DNA of 64,000 nucleotides from NCBI RefSeq assembly GCF_002980525.1, contig NZ_PVBQ01000002.1, positions 1 through 64,000 on the forward strand, written 5' to 3'. Position 1 is the first letter of the stretch, and each line of letters opens with the position of its first letter. The position numbers were made by a program, and so were the translations under genes. Positions 26,337-35,873 of the stretch are shown in pieces. A model generated the notes under the pieces. The model was not told the DNA's origin and searched no databases. It worked only from the letters and a program-made list of their open reading frames with translations. Source of the stretch: Sphingobacterium haloxyli (GTDB taxonomy: Bacteria; Bacteroidota; Bacteroidia; Sphingobacteriales; Sphingobacteriaceae).

Positions 26337-28028
26337 ATGTTAAAGAAAATAATAAAAAAGTATATCGTGCTATTTGTTGTTGCCAATACGGCAATAATGA
26401 TGCAATCGTGTTCTGATTATCTAGATCGTTTTCCATGGGATGGCCCATCAGATGCCAATTATTTTGCCAACGAGGATGAATTGATGTTGGCGGTAAACGG
26501 ACTATATAGTGCAATGGTTTATCTTCCACTGGATAATATGCCGACGAATCTATTACTTGATAATATGACAGATATGGGCTGGGATCGTAATAACTCGGCT
26601 ATGCAAAGTATGGGAAGAGGTGACCACAATGCTAATAATGGATTTGCTTTGACTATCTGGCGAGAGTCCTATAGAATTATCGGTAAATGTAATTTTGTAA
26701 TCAATAATATTGATCGGCTTGAGGGAAAAATAGATGAAGGTTTGTACAACCGCACACAATCGGAAGCTCGGTTTATAAGAGCGTATACGTATAGTCGGTT
26801 GACTGATTATTATGGGAGCGTTCCTTTCTTGACGGAAAATGTAGGGCTTTATGATGCAGAAATCGGAAAAACAAATAAAGAAACTATCGTTGATTTTATT
26901 CTTCAGGAATTAGAAGAAATAGCACCCATGTTACCCGCTACGATTCCTGCTTCAGAAGCGGGTCGTGCTTCACGAGCAGCAGCGTTGACACTTCGTGCGC
27001 GGACAGCGTTAAATAATAGACGATGGGAAGAGGCTGCCAGTTCTGCAAAGGCTGTTATGGATATGGACGTACATAGCCTGCACTCGGACTACGCGGAGCT
27101 ATTTACATATGCCGGTCAGAACTCATCGGAAATTATCTTTGCAGAACAATACCTGCGCACGCAAAATGTGCAGACGCACTATATTAATAGGCGTTTGGCT
27201 TCACGAAACGCACTAGGTAATTCTAATAAAATACCCGCACAAGGGCTTGTCGATCTCTTTCTATGTACAGATGGTTTAGAAATAGACAAATCTGGAAACT
27301 ATGATCCAGAAAAGCCTTTTGAAAACAGAGATCCACGCCTAGGATATACGATAGGTGTTCCGGGATCAATATATCTTGGATATCAGTTTGAAACACACAG
27401 AGATAGTACACGTGTTTGGAACTATAACGTAACGCCTGCCATTAGGGTGCCGAATGAAGATGCTACGAATGCCTACGCTACGTTTTCCGGTTATCTGTGG
27501 CGAAAATATGTTGTTGCTGAAGACTTGGATTTTCCGGATCAGTCTGAATTAAACATTATCCAGATAAGATATGCAGAAGTATTGTTGATTTATGCAGAAG
27601 CTATGATTGAATTGAATAGGCTCGACCATACCGTTTATGAAGCACTTAACGCTATCAGACAAAGGCCAACGGTTAATATGCCTGTTATTTCAGAAGGGAA
27701 AACACAAAGGGAGCTGAGGGAGTTGGTGCGCAAAGAGCGTGTTTATGAATTGGCGATGGAGGGATTCAGGCTGATGGATTTACGTCGTTGGGAGTTAGCA
27801 GACAAGATGATGAACGCCCGGGTATATGGGAGTATTCAGTCAGGACGTCTTGCCGCCGCTCCTAGTATTGATGAAGATGGGTTTGTTGACTATACGAAGG
27901 TGCCAAACCATAATGAAATGCGAGTTGTGGAAGTGCGTACTTTCAATCCTGCACGTGACTATTTATGGCCGATTCCACATATTGAAACCGTAACAAACCC
28001 AAATCTTGAGCAAAATCCGGGATATTGA
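26337..28028 (+). CDS. SusD/RagB-type glycan-binding lipoprotein
   Basis: This 563-residue outer-membrane lipoprotein has a hydrophobic leader ending MMQSC, so the mature protein starts at about Cys25. SDYLDRFPWDGPSDANYFANE is a classic SusD N-terminus. Helical TPR-like segments follow (RFIRAYTYSRLTDYYGSVPF, about residues 145-165). The C-terminal half holds IRYAEVLLIYAEAMIELN and ends in NLEQNPGY, the usual SusD ending. It caps the SusC transporter and binds the imported glycan. The next gene begins 15 bp later, so it is in the same operon. Confidence 0.97.
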   Translation: MLKKIIKKYIVLFVVANTAIMMQSCSDYLDRFPWDGPSDANYFANEDELMLAVNGLYSAMVYLPLDNMPTNLLLDNMTDMGWDRNNSAMQSMGRGDHNANNGFALTIWRESYRIIGKCNFVINNIDRLEGKIDEGLYNRTQSEARFIRAYTYSRLTDYYGSVPFLTENVGLYDAEIGKTNKETIVDFILQELEEIAPMLPATIPASEAGRASRAAALTLRARTALNNRRWEEAASSAKAVMDMDVHSLHSDYAELFTYAGQNSSEIIFAEQYLRTQNVQTHYINRRLASRNALGNSNKIPAQGLVDLFLCTDGLEIDKSGNYDPEKPFENRDPRLGYTIGVPGSIYLGYQFETHRDSTRVWNYNVTPAIRVPNEDATNAYATFSGYLWRKYVVAEDLDFPDQSELNIIQIRYAEVLLIYAEAMIELNRLDHTVYEALNAIRQRPTVNMPVISEGKTQRELRELVRKERVYELAMEGFRLMDLRRWELADKMMNARVYGSIQSGRLAAAPSIDEDGFVDYTKVPNHNEMRVVEVRTFNPARDYLWPIPHIETVTNPNLEQNPGY

Positions 28029-28043
28029 TAAATTTTAAATGAT

Positions 28044-30059
28044 ATGAGACAAGGAAAACAGTCGTATTTTATTTGCTTATTTATTTTATTTTGTTGTACC
28101 CTTGCGAGGGGTCAGGATGTCAGAACAGCAGATATCTGTATCTACGGGGGCAGCTCTGCGGGGGTTATTGCTGCGTATACGGCATCGAAGGCAGGGAAAT
28201 CGGTCATTGTGATCGAGCCCGGCCGTCGGCTTGGAGGCCTGAGTTCCGGTGGGCTCGGACAGACCGACATCGGGAACAAGTATGTCGTAAAAGGGCTGGC
28301 ACTGGACTTTTACCGCAAGATGGGCAACCATTATGGAAGTTTTGAACAGTGGATCTTTGAGCCCAAAGTTGCCGAAGGCATCTTTAAGGACTATATGGCG
28401 CAGTGCGATGCGGAAGTTCTGTTCGGCCATGTGCTGCTGGATGTGGATAAGGAGGGTGCGGATATCAGGCAGATCCGGCTGCAGTCTACCGATGATCTGG
28501 GCAGGGATTCGGTAACGGTGCAGGCTAAGGTCTTCTTGGACTGTACCTACGAGGGCGATCTGTTAGCCAAAGCTGGTGCATCCTACCATGTCGGCCGGGA
28601 GAGCAACAGTACGTACAGCGAGACACTTAACGGTGTACAGCTGCTCACGAAGCACCAGTTTCCGGACGGTGTGGACCCGTATATAGTCCCAGGTGATAAA
28701 AGTTCGGGTCTGGTCTGGGGTGTTCGCGATGATGTACTGGAGCCGAATGGCACGGGAGATGACAAGGTGCAGGCATATAATTTCCGCATTGCTTTGACGA
28801 ATGTTCCGGAGAACCGTATCCCGATCACCGAACCGGATAATTATGACCCTGCACGCTATGAGCTGCTTCGGCGGCAGAAGGAGATCGATCCGTGGAAGGC
28901 TTTGACGGACGTATTTATCTGGAGCCTGATGCCCAACGGGAAGACGGACATCAACAACCGGAACGGTTTCTCCACGGACATGATCGGAGCAAACTGGGAC
29001 TATCCGGAGGCGGACTACGAAAGACGCCAGGCGATCATCAAGGAGCATGAAGACTATACCAAAGGCCTGTTGTATTTTGTAGGGAACGATCCATCTGTTC
29101 CGGAGTTTATCCGCAAGGAGATGAAGGAATGGGGATATCCCAAGGATGAGTATGTAGAGAACAACCATTGGACGCCCCAGCTGTATATCCGGGAGGCCCG
29201 CAGGCTGATCGGCGAACTGGTGATGACGCAGCACCACTGCCAGGGACGGGACTTCGTGACGGATGCGGTTGGGTATGCAGCCTATCAAATGGACTCCCAT
29301 AACTGTGACCGGCTGGTTGTCAACGGTATGGTCAAGAACGAAGGGAATGTAGAGGTAGGCGGTTTCCCTCCTTTTCCTATCTCGTACCGTTCTATTGTTC
29401 CCAAGCGAGATGAGGTGAGCAACCTTTTGGTACCGGTGTGTATGTCGGCCAGTCACATCGCGTTTGGTTCTATCCGTATGGAGCCGGTGTTTATGGTTCT
29501 GGCCCAATCGGCTGCAATAGCGGCCTGCCTCGCCGTAGACCAGGACAAAAAAGTCCAGGACGTGTCTATTATAGATATTGACAAGCAGTTTGCCGCTAAC
29601 CCTAAGGCAGATTTTCGGAAGGCCGATGTACTCATCGATTTTAGAGATCCCTCGGCAGTAACACTTGATGGGGATTGGAAGGAAAGTAGAAGTACGTCAA
29701 GAAGGGGATACGGCCCTATTTACAAACAGACGGATGTTAAAAAAGGAATCAGTATAGCGAGATTCAATCCGAAGGGATTGCTCTCAGGAGAATACGAAGT
29801 ATATACTTACTATTCTAGATTACCTCAAGGCTCAAAAAAATTAACCTATCGGATCCATAATGGAGAAAAGCTTGTAGAAAAGGTGTTGGATTTATCTAAT
29901 GTAGAGATAAAGGGGCAAACCTCCGGCGCATGGGTGTCCTTGGGCAAATATCAGATTATTGAGGGAACGGATAATCCTTATGTGGAATTGAGTAATGAAG
30001 GAGCAGACGGAGTCGTAGTAGCTAACGCGGTGCTTTTCGTTCCAGAGGATGACCAGTGA
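28044..30059 (+). CDS. Exported FAD-dependent oxidoreductase with golvesin-like C-terminal domain (copy 2)
   Basis: This 671-residue paralogue of the gene at 19733 has the same signal peptide, FAD motif and catalytic body. The proteins differ at few positions before residue ~510, for example FIWSL for FAWSL and GRDFVTDAVGYAAYQMDS for GRDVVTDVIGYAAYTMDS. The C-terminal golvesin-like domain is only moderately similar (shared RRGYG, SNVEIK and VVANAVLFVPEDDQ). Sharing one body with two different C-terminal domains suggests gene conversion. It sits inside the SusC operon, 15 bp after susD. The electron acceptor and substrate are unknown. Confidence 0.85.
   Translation: MRQGKQSYFICLFILFCCTLARGQDVRTADICIYGGSSAGVIAAYTASKAGKSVIVIEPGRRLGGLSSGGLGQTDIGNKYVVKGLALDFYRKMGNHYGSFEQWIFEPKVAEGIFKDYMAQCDAEVLFGHVLLDVDKEGADIRQIRLQSTDDLGRDSVTVQAKVFLDCTYEGDLLAKAGASYHVGRESNSTYSETLNGVQLLTKHQFPDGVDPYIVPGDKSSGLVWGVRDDVLEPNGTGDDKVQAYNFRIALTNVPENRIPITEPDNYDPARYELLRRQKEIDPWKALTDVFIWSLMPNGKTDINNRNGFSTDMIGANWDYPEADYERRQAIIKEHEDYTKGLLYFVGNDPSVPEFIRKEMKEWGYPKDEYVENNHWTPQLYIREARRLIGELVMTQHHCQGRDFVTDAVGYAAYQMDSHNCDRLVVNGMVKNEGNVEVGGFPPFPISYRSIVPKRDEVSNLLVPVCMSASHIAFGSIRMEPVFMVLAQSAAIAACLAVDQDKKVQDVSIIDIDKQFAANPKADFRKADVLIDFRDPSAVTLDGDWKESRSTSRRGYGPIYKQTDVKKGISIARFNPKGLLSGEYEVYTYYSRLPQGSKKLTYRIHNGEKLVEKVLDLSNVEIKGQTSGAWVSLGKYQIIEGTDNPYVELSNEGADGVVVANAVLFVPEDDQ
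28063..29560 (+). repeat. 1,498-bp direct repeat, copy 2
   Basis: This is the second copy of the block at 19752-21249, with no insertion or deletion between the copies. The variant patch is at 29246-29288. As in copy 1, the repeat has markedly higher G+C than the flanking SusD gene and the golvesin-like coding sequence. Confidence 0.93.
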
Positions 30060-30085
30060 TTGTGGATATTTTAACAAGGTATTTT

Positions 30086-32149
30086 ATGTATAAAACAAGG
30101 TTTTTCTTTTTATTCGCAGCTCTTTATTTCATCTTGAACCCTGCACGGGTTAAAGCTGAAGTGTTTGAGTTTGAAGCCAAAAGTACCCTTACCGTTATAG
30201 AGCTTAATAAGAACGATGAGATAAAGTATGAATTGGCGTCCGGTAGAATCGTACATTTAAAACTGCTGGAAAGTAAGGCGGAAATCATTTTCTCTACGTT
30301 AGATCTCCCGGCAAAGGGTACGAATAGGGACGCATCCATTTTTAAAATGGAATGTCTTTTTCAGATTGACGGTCAAGAAATGAAGATGATTAGATACGTC
30401 CCTGCGCAAGAGTCTTTTTACGAGCCTTATAATGTGAATGGATTACGCATCTGGTTTGACGCGGTGAAAAGTTTGAACCAGTTTTACAATGAAAATCATG
30501 GGGAATGTCTTCCAAAGAATGATGTAAGGATAGCGGTGCACGATGCTACGCTGTCCATTTGTGATGAGGAAATTGTAGACTGGTGTCCGTTACCGAATAA
30601 TTATCCAGATGTCGGCCTTAGTTACCGTGGAGAAGACACATGGCTAGGAACGTATTTTGGAACCGATCTGCATGGGGGCTTGGATATAAATATGCCTTCC
30701 AATACGCCTTTATGGGCCCCTATCTCGCTGGATTATCATTATTTTTTTACAACGCTAAAAGCTGGGCACAACAACAACAGATGGAAAGCGATAAAACATT
30801 GGGAAAACGGCGATACGTGGACACTTCATTCCAGCCATCTCAATGAGTTGCTCGTTCCAGAGTTTCAAAATATAACTAAGAAAACAAAGTATGCTTACAC
30901 CGCTGGGACACTGTCCGGTGCTCATACACACACTCATTTTACCTTCCGGGTGAAACAGCCCGGTTACGACGAATATTTTGTCGATCCATGGATAATTTTT
31001 TGGCAGATTCTAGAACATAGAAAAGAAAGATCCGGAGTCCTTAAAGCTAAAATTACACCACTTGCTCCAGGTGAAACGGGTGACAGACTTCAATTTGATG
31101 GTACGAAATCCAATCCGGGATTAATGTCATCTGAGATCGAATATTATTGGTCGTTTGGCGATGGAAGCTTTTCCGTAGGGCAGCGTCCCATGCATATTTA
31201 TCAGCAACCTGGGATATACCCTGTCACCTTGACCATATTTGATGGGGTAAGTTATTCATCGACGACTCAACATATCACGATAAGTGGCGAGCCTGTCATC
31301 TTACCCGAGTTGAGAATCACACAACAAAGTAATATGTCGTTCCATGTTCGACATACCTGGGAGCTGGATACGTATAATAATCCACAGACACTACTGCCGA
31401 ATACCGTCAATTTTCACATGTCTCATCGTACAAAAGACGATATCCCATCACAAAAAATAACATTGGAATTTATCAATTCGGAGGGCTTCTCTGAGCATAG
31501 ATATGCGGAAAGAATTGAAACAATATACGTGCACGGAAACAATTGGTTGGATTTGGACATCGAGAAAGATTCGGTCAACAATCTTATAAATGTAACACTC
31601 AAACCGCAGGTAAAAAACTTAAATACGCAGGAAGGGAGATCTGTTGCTTTCTTGCTCGTTAATGATAATGGGTTCGTTAATGCGCCCTATCTAGTTAGGG
31701 TCGTAGTCAATTTCTATAGAACGAAAAAGGGTTCGGTCATAGTTGTAGATGACCAAGATGAAGAATGTATAAAAAGTAATTATTCTTGGCTTACGAGTAA
31801 ACTCAATTTGCCATGGGCGAAGTATCACGGGGAAAGTTTTCTGTTATTTTCCAATAATAAAGAAGACGGTGCAGTTCGATATTTGCCAAAGTTGGAAAAA
31901 GGGGAGTACCGTGTTTCCCTTTACAGTCCTCTTTATAGTGAGGACGTAATTACAAGTCAAATAGAAGGCTTCTATGTAAACGTAAGTCATGCTAATGGAG
32001 TTGAGCGTATATGGATCAAACCATCTGAATCGACGAATGTTGGAGAGTTTTCTTTTGAAGAGGCTAACGGTTATGTTGAAATCTCAAGTAAAGAAGCAAA
32101 AGGGTTGGTAATCGCTGATGCGGTTCTTTTTGAAAAAATGAATAATTAA
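30086..32149 (+). CDS. Exported M23-like metallopeptidase with PKD and golvesin-like domains
   Basis: I chose the ATG at 30086 (MYKTRFFFLFAAL, 687 residues), giving a normal signal peptide; a GTG at 30056 overlaps the previous stop. The order is a beta-rich N-terminus, an M23/LytM-like domain (about residues 170-300), a PKD domain (about 325-402, YYWSFGDGSFSVGQ) and a C-terminal golvesin-like domain ending GLVIADAVLFEKM. The M23 metal and catalytic motifs look complete: HGGLD (His196, Asp200), SSHLNEL and HTHTHF (His282, His284). M23 enzymes usually cut peptidoglycan or glycine-rich peptides, which is odd in a glycan locus. The golvesin-like tail is shared with both oxidoreductases. Confidence 0.78.
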   Translation: MYKTRFFFLFAALYFILNPARVKAEVFEFEAKSTLTVIELNKNDEIKYELASGRIVHLKLLESKAEIIFSTLDLPAKGTNRDASIFKMECLFQIDGQEMKMIRYVPAQESFYEPYNVNGLRIWFDAVKSLNQFYNENHGECLPKNDVRIAVHDATLSICDEEIVDWCPLPNNYPDVGLSYRGEDTWLGTYFGTDLHGGLDINMPSNTPLWAPISLDYHYFFTTLKAGHNNNRWKAIKHWENGDTWTLHSSHLNELLVPEFQNITKKTKYAYTAGTLSGAHTHTHFTFRVKQPGYDEYFVDPWIIFWQILEHRKERSGVLKAKITPLAPGETGDRLQFDGTKSNPGLMSSEIEYYWSFGDGSFSVGQRPMHIYQQPGIYPVTLTIFDGVSYSSTTQHITISGEPVILPELRITQQSNMSFHVRHTWELDTYNNPQTLLPNTVNFHMSHRTKDDIPSQKITLEFINSEGFSEHRYAERIETIYVHGNNWLDLDIEKDSVNNLINVTLKPQVKNLNTQEGRSVAFLLVNDNGFVNAPYLVRVVVNFYRTKKGSVIVVDDQDEECIKSNYSWLTSKLNLPWAKYHGESFLLFSNNKEDGAVRYLPKLEKGEYRVSLYSPLYSEDVITSQIEGFYVNVSHANGVERIWIKPSESTNVGEFSFEEANGYVEISSKEAKGLVIADAVLFEKMNN

Positions 32150-32221
32150 AGACTCCTAATGAACGAGGTGGGAGCTGTTGGTGCCTTGTAACGAAATACG
32201 AATTTTAAATAGAATTTTTTT

Positions 32222-33799
32222 ATGAATATTATTCTGATTAGACAGATGAAAAGCATTTATGTGACACGTCTAATGTTATTTTTAAATTCAGTGATGCTGA
32301 TGACTCTTCCCGTGGAGGTAGATGCAATGTCACATCCCCTTGACACTACTATTGCATTAGCGACAGTTTTCCCCGAGCACGAGGATAGGGTCGGAAAAGC
32401 TTGTCAGGGCGAGCGTATATTTGTTGATAGGGAGTATGTATTTGCAGAGTTGCCGTCCTTTCTTTCCGAAGCACATTATTTGGTTGGATCGATGGCAGAT
32501 GGAAATCGTATTGTACCGGTGACAGAGGGGACCGTGCTTATGGTTACGCCGCTTGTTGGTCAAGAGGGATCACAGGAAGAAGCACTTTTGGCGGATGGTT
32601 TTGAAAGAGTTTTCTATCCATCATTCACTTTATTTGAAGGTCAAGGCGTATCAATAGGAGTGTTTAAGAAGGAAGTAAAATTTCAGCGATTTCGTTTAAA
32701 GCATGTCGTTTATGATGGCTGGGCAGTGCCCTTTTTTAACGTGAGTGAACTACCCTCTTTTGCGACACCCGCGGAAGTGGTTTGGAGCCCAGATAATGAA
32801 TATGCCATAGAGACTAGGCTGTGGCAAGGCTGTCCTTCTATAGACCGGACGGGAAGTCGTTTGTGGGGAGCTTGGTTTTCTGGTGGAACACGAGAACCCG
32901 ATGTGGGCAATTATGGTATCGTCTCTTATCGAGACCCAAATACTGAATGGGTTGATCCCGCAATGGTTATTGTCCATCCCGATACCAATGTGAGGGTAAT
33001 GGATACACAACTTTGGACAGATCCTAACGGAAGTTTATGGGTTTTTTGGGTTCAAAATACTGGACCAAAGGGTTTCGACGGAATATGGGGAACTTGGGCG
33101 ATTCGCATCGATAACCCCGAAGCGGATGAACCTATTTGGACGGAGCCAAGACGCTTATGTCATGGGCTTACCCGAAATAAACCAATTGTATTGTCTTCCG
33201 GCGAATGGCTGTTACCGTCTTATGATTGGATTAGTCACCAAAGTGCCGTTTATATTTCGGAAGACGAGGGAAAAAACTGGACATTACAAGGTGGTCCTTT
33301 TAATAAGCCTACCAGCAATTTTTATGAACACATGTGCGTACAGTTGAAAGATGGAAATATCTGGATGCTGCAACGGAATATTCAGGAAAGCCTATCCACG
33401 GATAAGGGTAAGACGTGGATATCGCTGAAAAAAGTAAAAGGTTTGGCTTCTGCTAATTCGCGGGTGTTTATCAGTCGGCTACGGTCAGGTAACCTGCTCT
33501 TGATTTATAATGATAGTACGCAGGGAAAAAAGCGGAAGAATTTGACAGCACGTCTTTCCACAGATGAGGGTAAAACGTGGTCATCAACTTTGCTATTGGA
33601 TGAACGAGACGATGTCTCCTATCCTGATATGGTGCAAGACGAAGAAGGGATAATTTACGTTTGTTATGACCGTTCACGTCGAGGAGAAAAGGAAATCTTG
33701 CTGGCGACGTTTACAGAAGAAGATATTGTACAGGGGCAGTTTGCCGGTAAGCAATCGAGACAAAAGGAACTAATTAGTAAAGGGAAAGATAAAAAGTAA
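32222..33799 (+). CDS. Sialidase-like BNR-repeat glycoside hydrolase
   Basis: The product has up to 525 residues with an N-terminal signal peptide; translation may instead start at the ATG at 32246 (MKSIYVTRLM). Three Asp-box motifs (SxDxGxxW) are visible in the C-terminal half: SEDEGKNW, STDKGKTW and STDEGKTW. These mark a six-bladed sialidase-type propeller. The central RLWGAWFSGGTREPDVG segment resembles BNR_2 proteins annotated as exo-sialidase-like. The full sialidase catalytic set (Arg triad, Tyr/Glu pair) cannot be assigned by eye, so the specificity may not be sialic acid. It lies 72 bp after the M23 gene and 7 bp before the next propeller gene. Confidence 0.78.
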   Translation: MNIILIRQMKSIYVTRLMLFLNSVMLMTLPVEVDAMSHPLDTTIALATVFPEHEDRVGKACQGERIFVDREYVFAELPSFLSEAHYLVGSMADGNRIVPVTEGTVLMVTPLVGQEGSQEEALLADGFERVFYPSFTLFEGQGVSIGVFKKEVKFQRFRLKHVVYDGWAVPFFNVSELPSFATPAEVVWSPDNEYAIETRLWQGCPSIDRTGSRLWGAWFSGGTREPDVGNYGIVSYRDPNTEWVDPAMVIVHPDTNVRVMDTQLWTDPNGSLWVFWVQNTGPKGFDGIWGTWAIRIDNPEADEPIWTEPRRLCHGLTRNKPIVLSSGEWLLPSYDWISHQSAVYISEDEGKNWTLQGGPFNKPTSNFYEHMCVQLKDGNIWMLQRNIQESLSTDKGKTWISLKKVKGLASANSRVFISRLRSGNLLLIYNDSTQGKKRKNLTARLSTDEGKTWSSTLLLDERDDVSYPDMVQDEEGIIYVCYDRSRRGEKEILLATFTEEDIVQGQFAGKQSRQKELISKGKDKK

Positions 33800-33806
33800 A
33801 AAAGTT

Positions 33807-35132
33807 ATGAAATGGAAAGAAAAAATTAAATGTGTATTTCGGTGGACAGGTTTATTATTGATCGCCGTGCAAATATGTTCTTGTGAAAAGAGTACGGATA
33901 ATGAAAACGACCCCGATCCGGATGATGATGGGTCGACGGAAGGTATCGAGATTAAAGTAGGTAGCAAAACGTTTACAACAAATAAATATACGGCCGCCGG
34001 AACGCCAGTTGTTCCGATGTGGGATTTGCCATTGTTCAATCCACTTATTGATGATGGAACAGGAGGGTTCGAGTTATTGGATAATGCTGAACACGCTTCT
34101 GTTTGGCAACCCCAAAGCCTGGCGGAAGGGGCTTATAACCATTATGCCTGTCTAGCCTATCATAACGGTCGTTTCTATGCGATGTGGGGAAATCACCAAT
34201 ATGGAGAAGATGGTCCAGGTCAAAAGGTGATGTGGGCGAGTTCGGACGAGTGGGGTAGTTGGACTGGTGCAGAGGAACTGTTTCCTTCTCCAGGACCAAT
34301 GCTTCCCCGAGATGATAATGGCATTCATCTAAAACCCGACCGCTGGGCGGTTATCGATGATGAACTGTATGCCATTACCTATGTGGTGGGTGCGGGAACC
34401 GGCTATCCTATTGCCCGCCAGGTGCATGAGAATGGTGAAATTGGAGAGCCATTTTTGGTGACACCACTACCAAACAATAGTGGGCTGCCGGAATATATGG
34501 ATGAGGAGGATCATTCGGGACCTCCCCCTGTAATCGGAGGCCGGTTGAGAGACTGGTACGATGAGACGGACCAGGTCAGTTGGTGGGCAGGGGGCGAATG
34601 GGGAGTTCGTCGTACAGGTGTAGATGGACAAACCTTGATCGAATGCTTTATGTATCGAGCAAAAGACGACAACTTAGTCGTGATGTTACGGGATTGGGGG
34701 CACTGGAATAATCCAGTCCATAACAACCGCATTTATGTAAGTTTCCGCAGTGATGACGGTGGTGTTTGGTCCGCGCCTTACCCAAGTGATATTCCTGATT
34801 CACCAAGTCGTGGCGAGGCCGTTACACTTGATGACGGTACTGTGCTGTTGATCGGTAATCAGATTGTGAATGTTTTTGATCGAGCAGAATATTTGAATCG
34901 TACGCCAATTACCGTAGCGATTAGCCAAGATGGGTATGTTTTCGATCGGGTGTATTCGTTACGGGCAAATGCGCCTACAACATGGCGATTGGCAGGTGGA
35001 ATAGGGGGACGTAACCCAGGGTTTGCCTATTCCAGTTCGCTCGTGCATGAGGGGTGGTTATATACGTTATATTCCATTGGTAAAGAAGATATGGGAATTA
35101 CCCGGGTACGGTTGTCGGATTTAGGGCTTTAG
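33807..35132 (+). CDS. Beta-propeller (BNR-like) lipoprotein, paralogue 2
   Basis: This 441-residue protein is paralogous to the one at 21787, with shared motifs throughout (WQPQSLAEGAYNHYACLAYH, HLKPDRWAVIDDELYAITY, WLYTLYSIGKEDMGITRV). Unlike that paralogue it has a lipoprotein-type leader (LLIAVQICSC) followed by an acidic stretch (about residues 30-43). That pattern in Bacteroidota usually directs lipoproteins to the cell surface. So one paralogue is likely periplasmic and the other surface-exposed, a common arrangement for glycan cleavage. The catalytic class is uncertain. Confidence 0.75.
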   Translation: MKWKEKIKCVFRWTGLLLIAVQICSCEKSTDNENDPDPDDDGSTEGIEIKVGSKTFTTNKYTAAGTPVVPMWDLPLFNPLIDDGTGGFELLDNAEHASVWQPQSLAEGAYNHYACLAYHNGRFYAMWGNHQYGEDGPGQKVMWASSDEWGSWTGAEELFPSPGPMLPRDDNGIHLKPDRWAVIDDELYAITYVVGAGTGYPIARQVHENGEIGEPFLVTPLPNNSGLPEYMDEEDHSGPPPVIGGRLRDWYDETDQVSWWAGGEWGVRRTGVDGQTLIECFMYRAKDDNLVVMLRDWGHWNNPVHNNRIYVSFRSDDGGVWSAPYPSDIPDSPSRGEAVTLDDGTVLLIGNQIVNVFDRAEYLNRTPITVAISQDGYVFDRVYSLRANAPTTWRLAGGIGGRNPGFAYSSSLVHEGWLYTLYSIGKEDMGITRVRLSDLGL

Positions 35133-35186
35133 TCATGAAAGGTTTAAAGCCAAAAATTTAATTGTTCACTAATTAAAAAGTTTATT

Positions 35187-35864
35187 ATGAAAAAGAGAGT
35201 TTTTTTATCGCTTTTAGCGTTTACGGTGATCTTCGCGTCTTGTTCAAAAGATGAAAACGACGACAGAGATGTAGAAGACCCAGTAGGTACAGTTTATTTT
35301 GAGGAACGTTTTGATAAGATGGAGTGGGGTGGAGATTACATCGCGAATGAACGCGGGTTGAGGGCCGTATACATACAAAATGAAGACGGCAAGAATATCA
35401 TCGATGAATCGCAGCCCCCAGTGGATTGTGCGCCTACGACGGATGGAAGTGGAGATTTTTATTATCATATGGCTGATTCATACCTTATCAATCGTCGTAT
35501 GATAGACTGGGATGGTGATAAGGTTTACGAGCGGCCGGGCTATATTAAAGTCGGAACGGGCGCAAGTCGGAACGCATATTTGGTTACACCTTCCTTTACA
35601 GAAATTCCAGAAGAAGGGGCGAATGTTGAAGTATCCTTTAATCTTGCGCGCTGGACTACGGCATCTCCCCAAGTATTTATTGAAATCGTAGGAGGTGGTA
35701 CGGCTTCCGTTGAATACGTTGAAACACCGGAGCCTGCTGCTTGGGAGGCGATTACCTTTACCATCAATGGTGCTACTCCAGAAACAAAGGTTCGATTTGT
35801 CTGTGACCCTAGATATGATGGTCGGTTCTTTTTAGATGATGTGGTGGTTTCGAAAGCTGAATAA
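35187..35864 (+). CDS. Surface lipoprotein with carbohydrate-binding-like fold
   Basis: The 225-residue product has a clear lipoprotein signal (TVIFASC, Cys20) and an acidic stretch right after it (KDENDDRDVEDP), a surface-export-type signal. The rest is one beta-rich domain that starts YFEERFDKMEWGG and ends RFFLDDVVVSKAE, a galactose-binding-like jelly-roll pattern. Its position downstream of SusC/D suggests a surface glycan-binding protein, though no specific family is recognised. It lies 54 bp after the propeller lipoprotein and 9 bp before the next gene. Confidence 0.65.
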   Translation: MKKRVFLSLLAFTVIFASCSKDENDDRDVEDPVGTVYFEERFDKMEWGGDYIANERGLRAVYIQNEDGKNIIDESQPPVDCAPTTDGSGDFYYHMADSYLINRRMIDWDGDKVYERPGYIKVGTGASRNAYLVTPSFTEIPEEGANVEVSFNLARWTTASPQVFIEIVGGGTASVEYVETPEPAAWEAITFTINGATPETKVRFVCDPRYDGRFFLDDVVVSKAE

Positions 35865-35873
35865 CTTGATTTT

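Noticed and set aside
19752..29560. Insertion sequence or composite transposon between the two repeats
   Set aside because: No transposase gene, terminal inverted repeats or target duplications are visible; the interval holds only SusC/D and a propeller gene.
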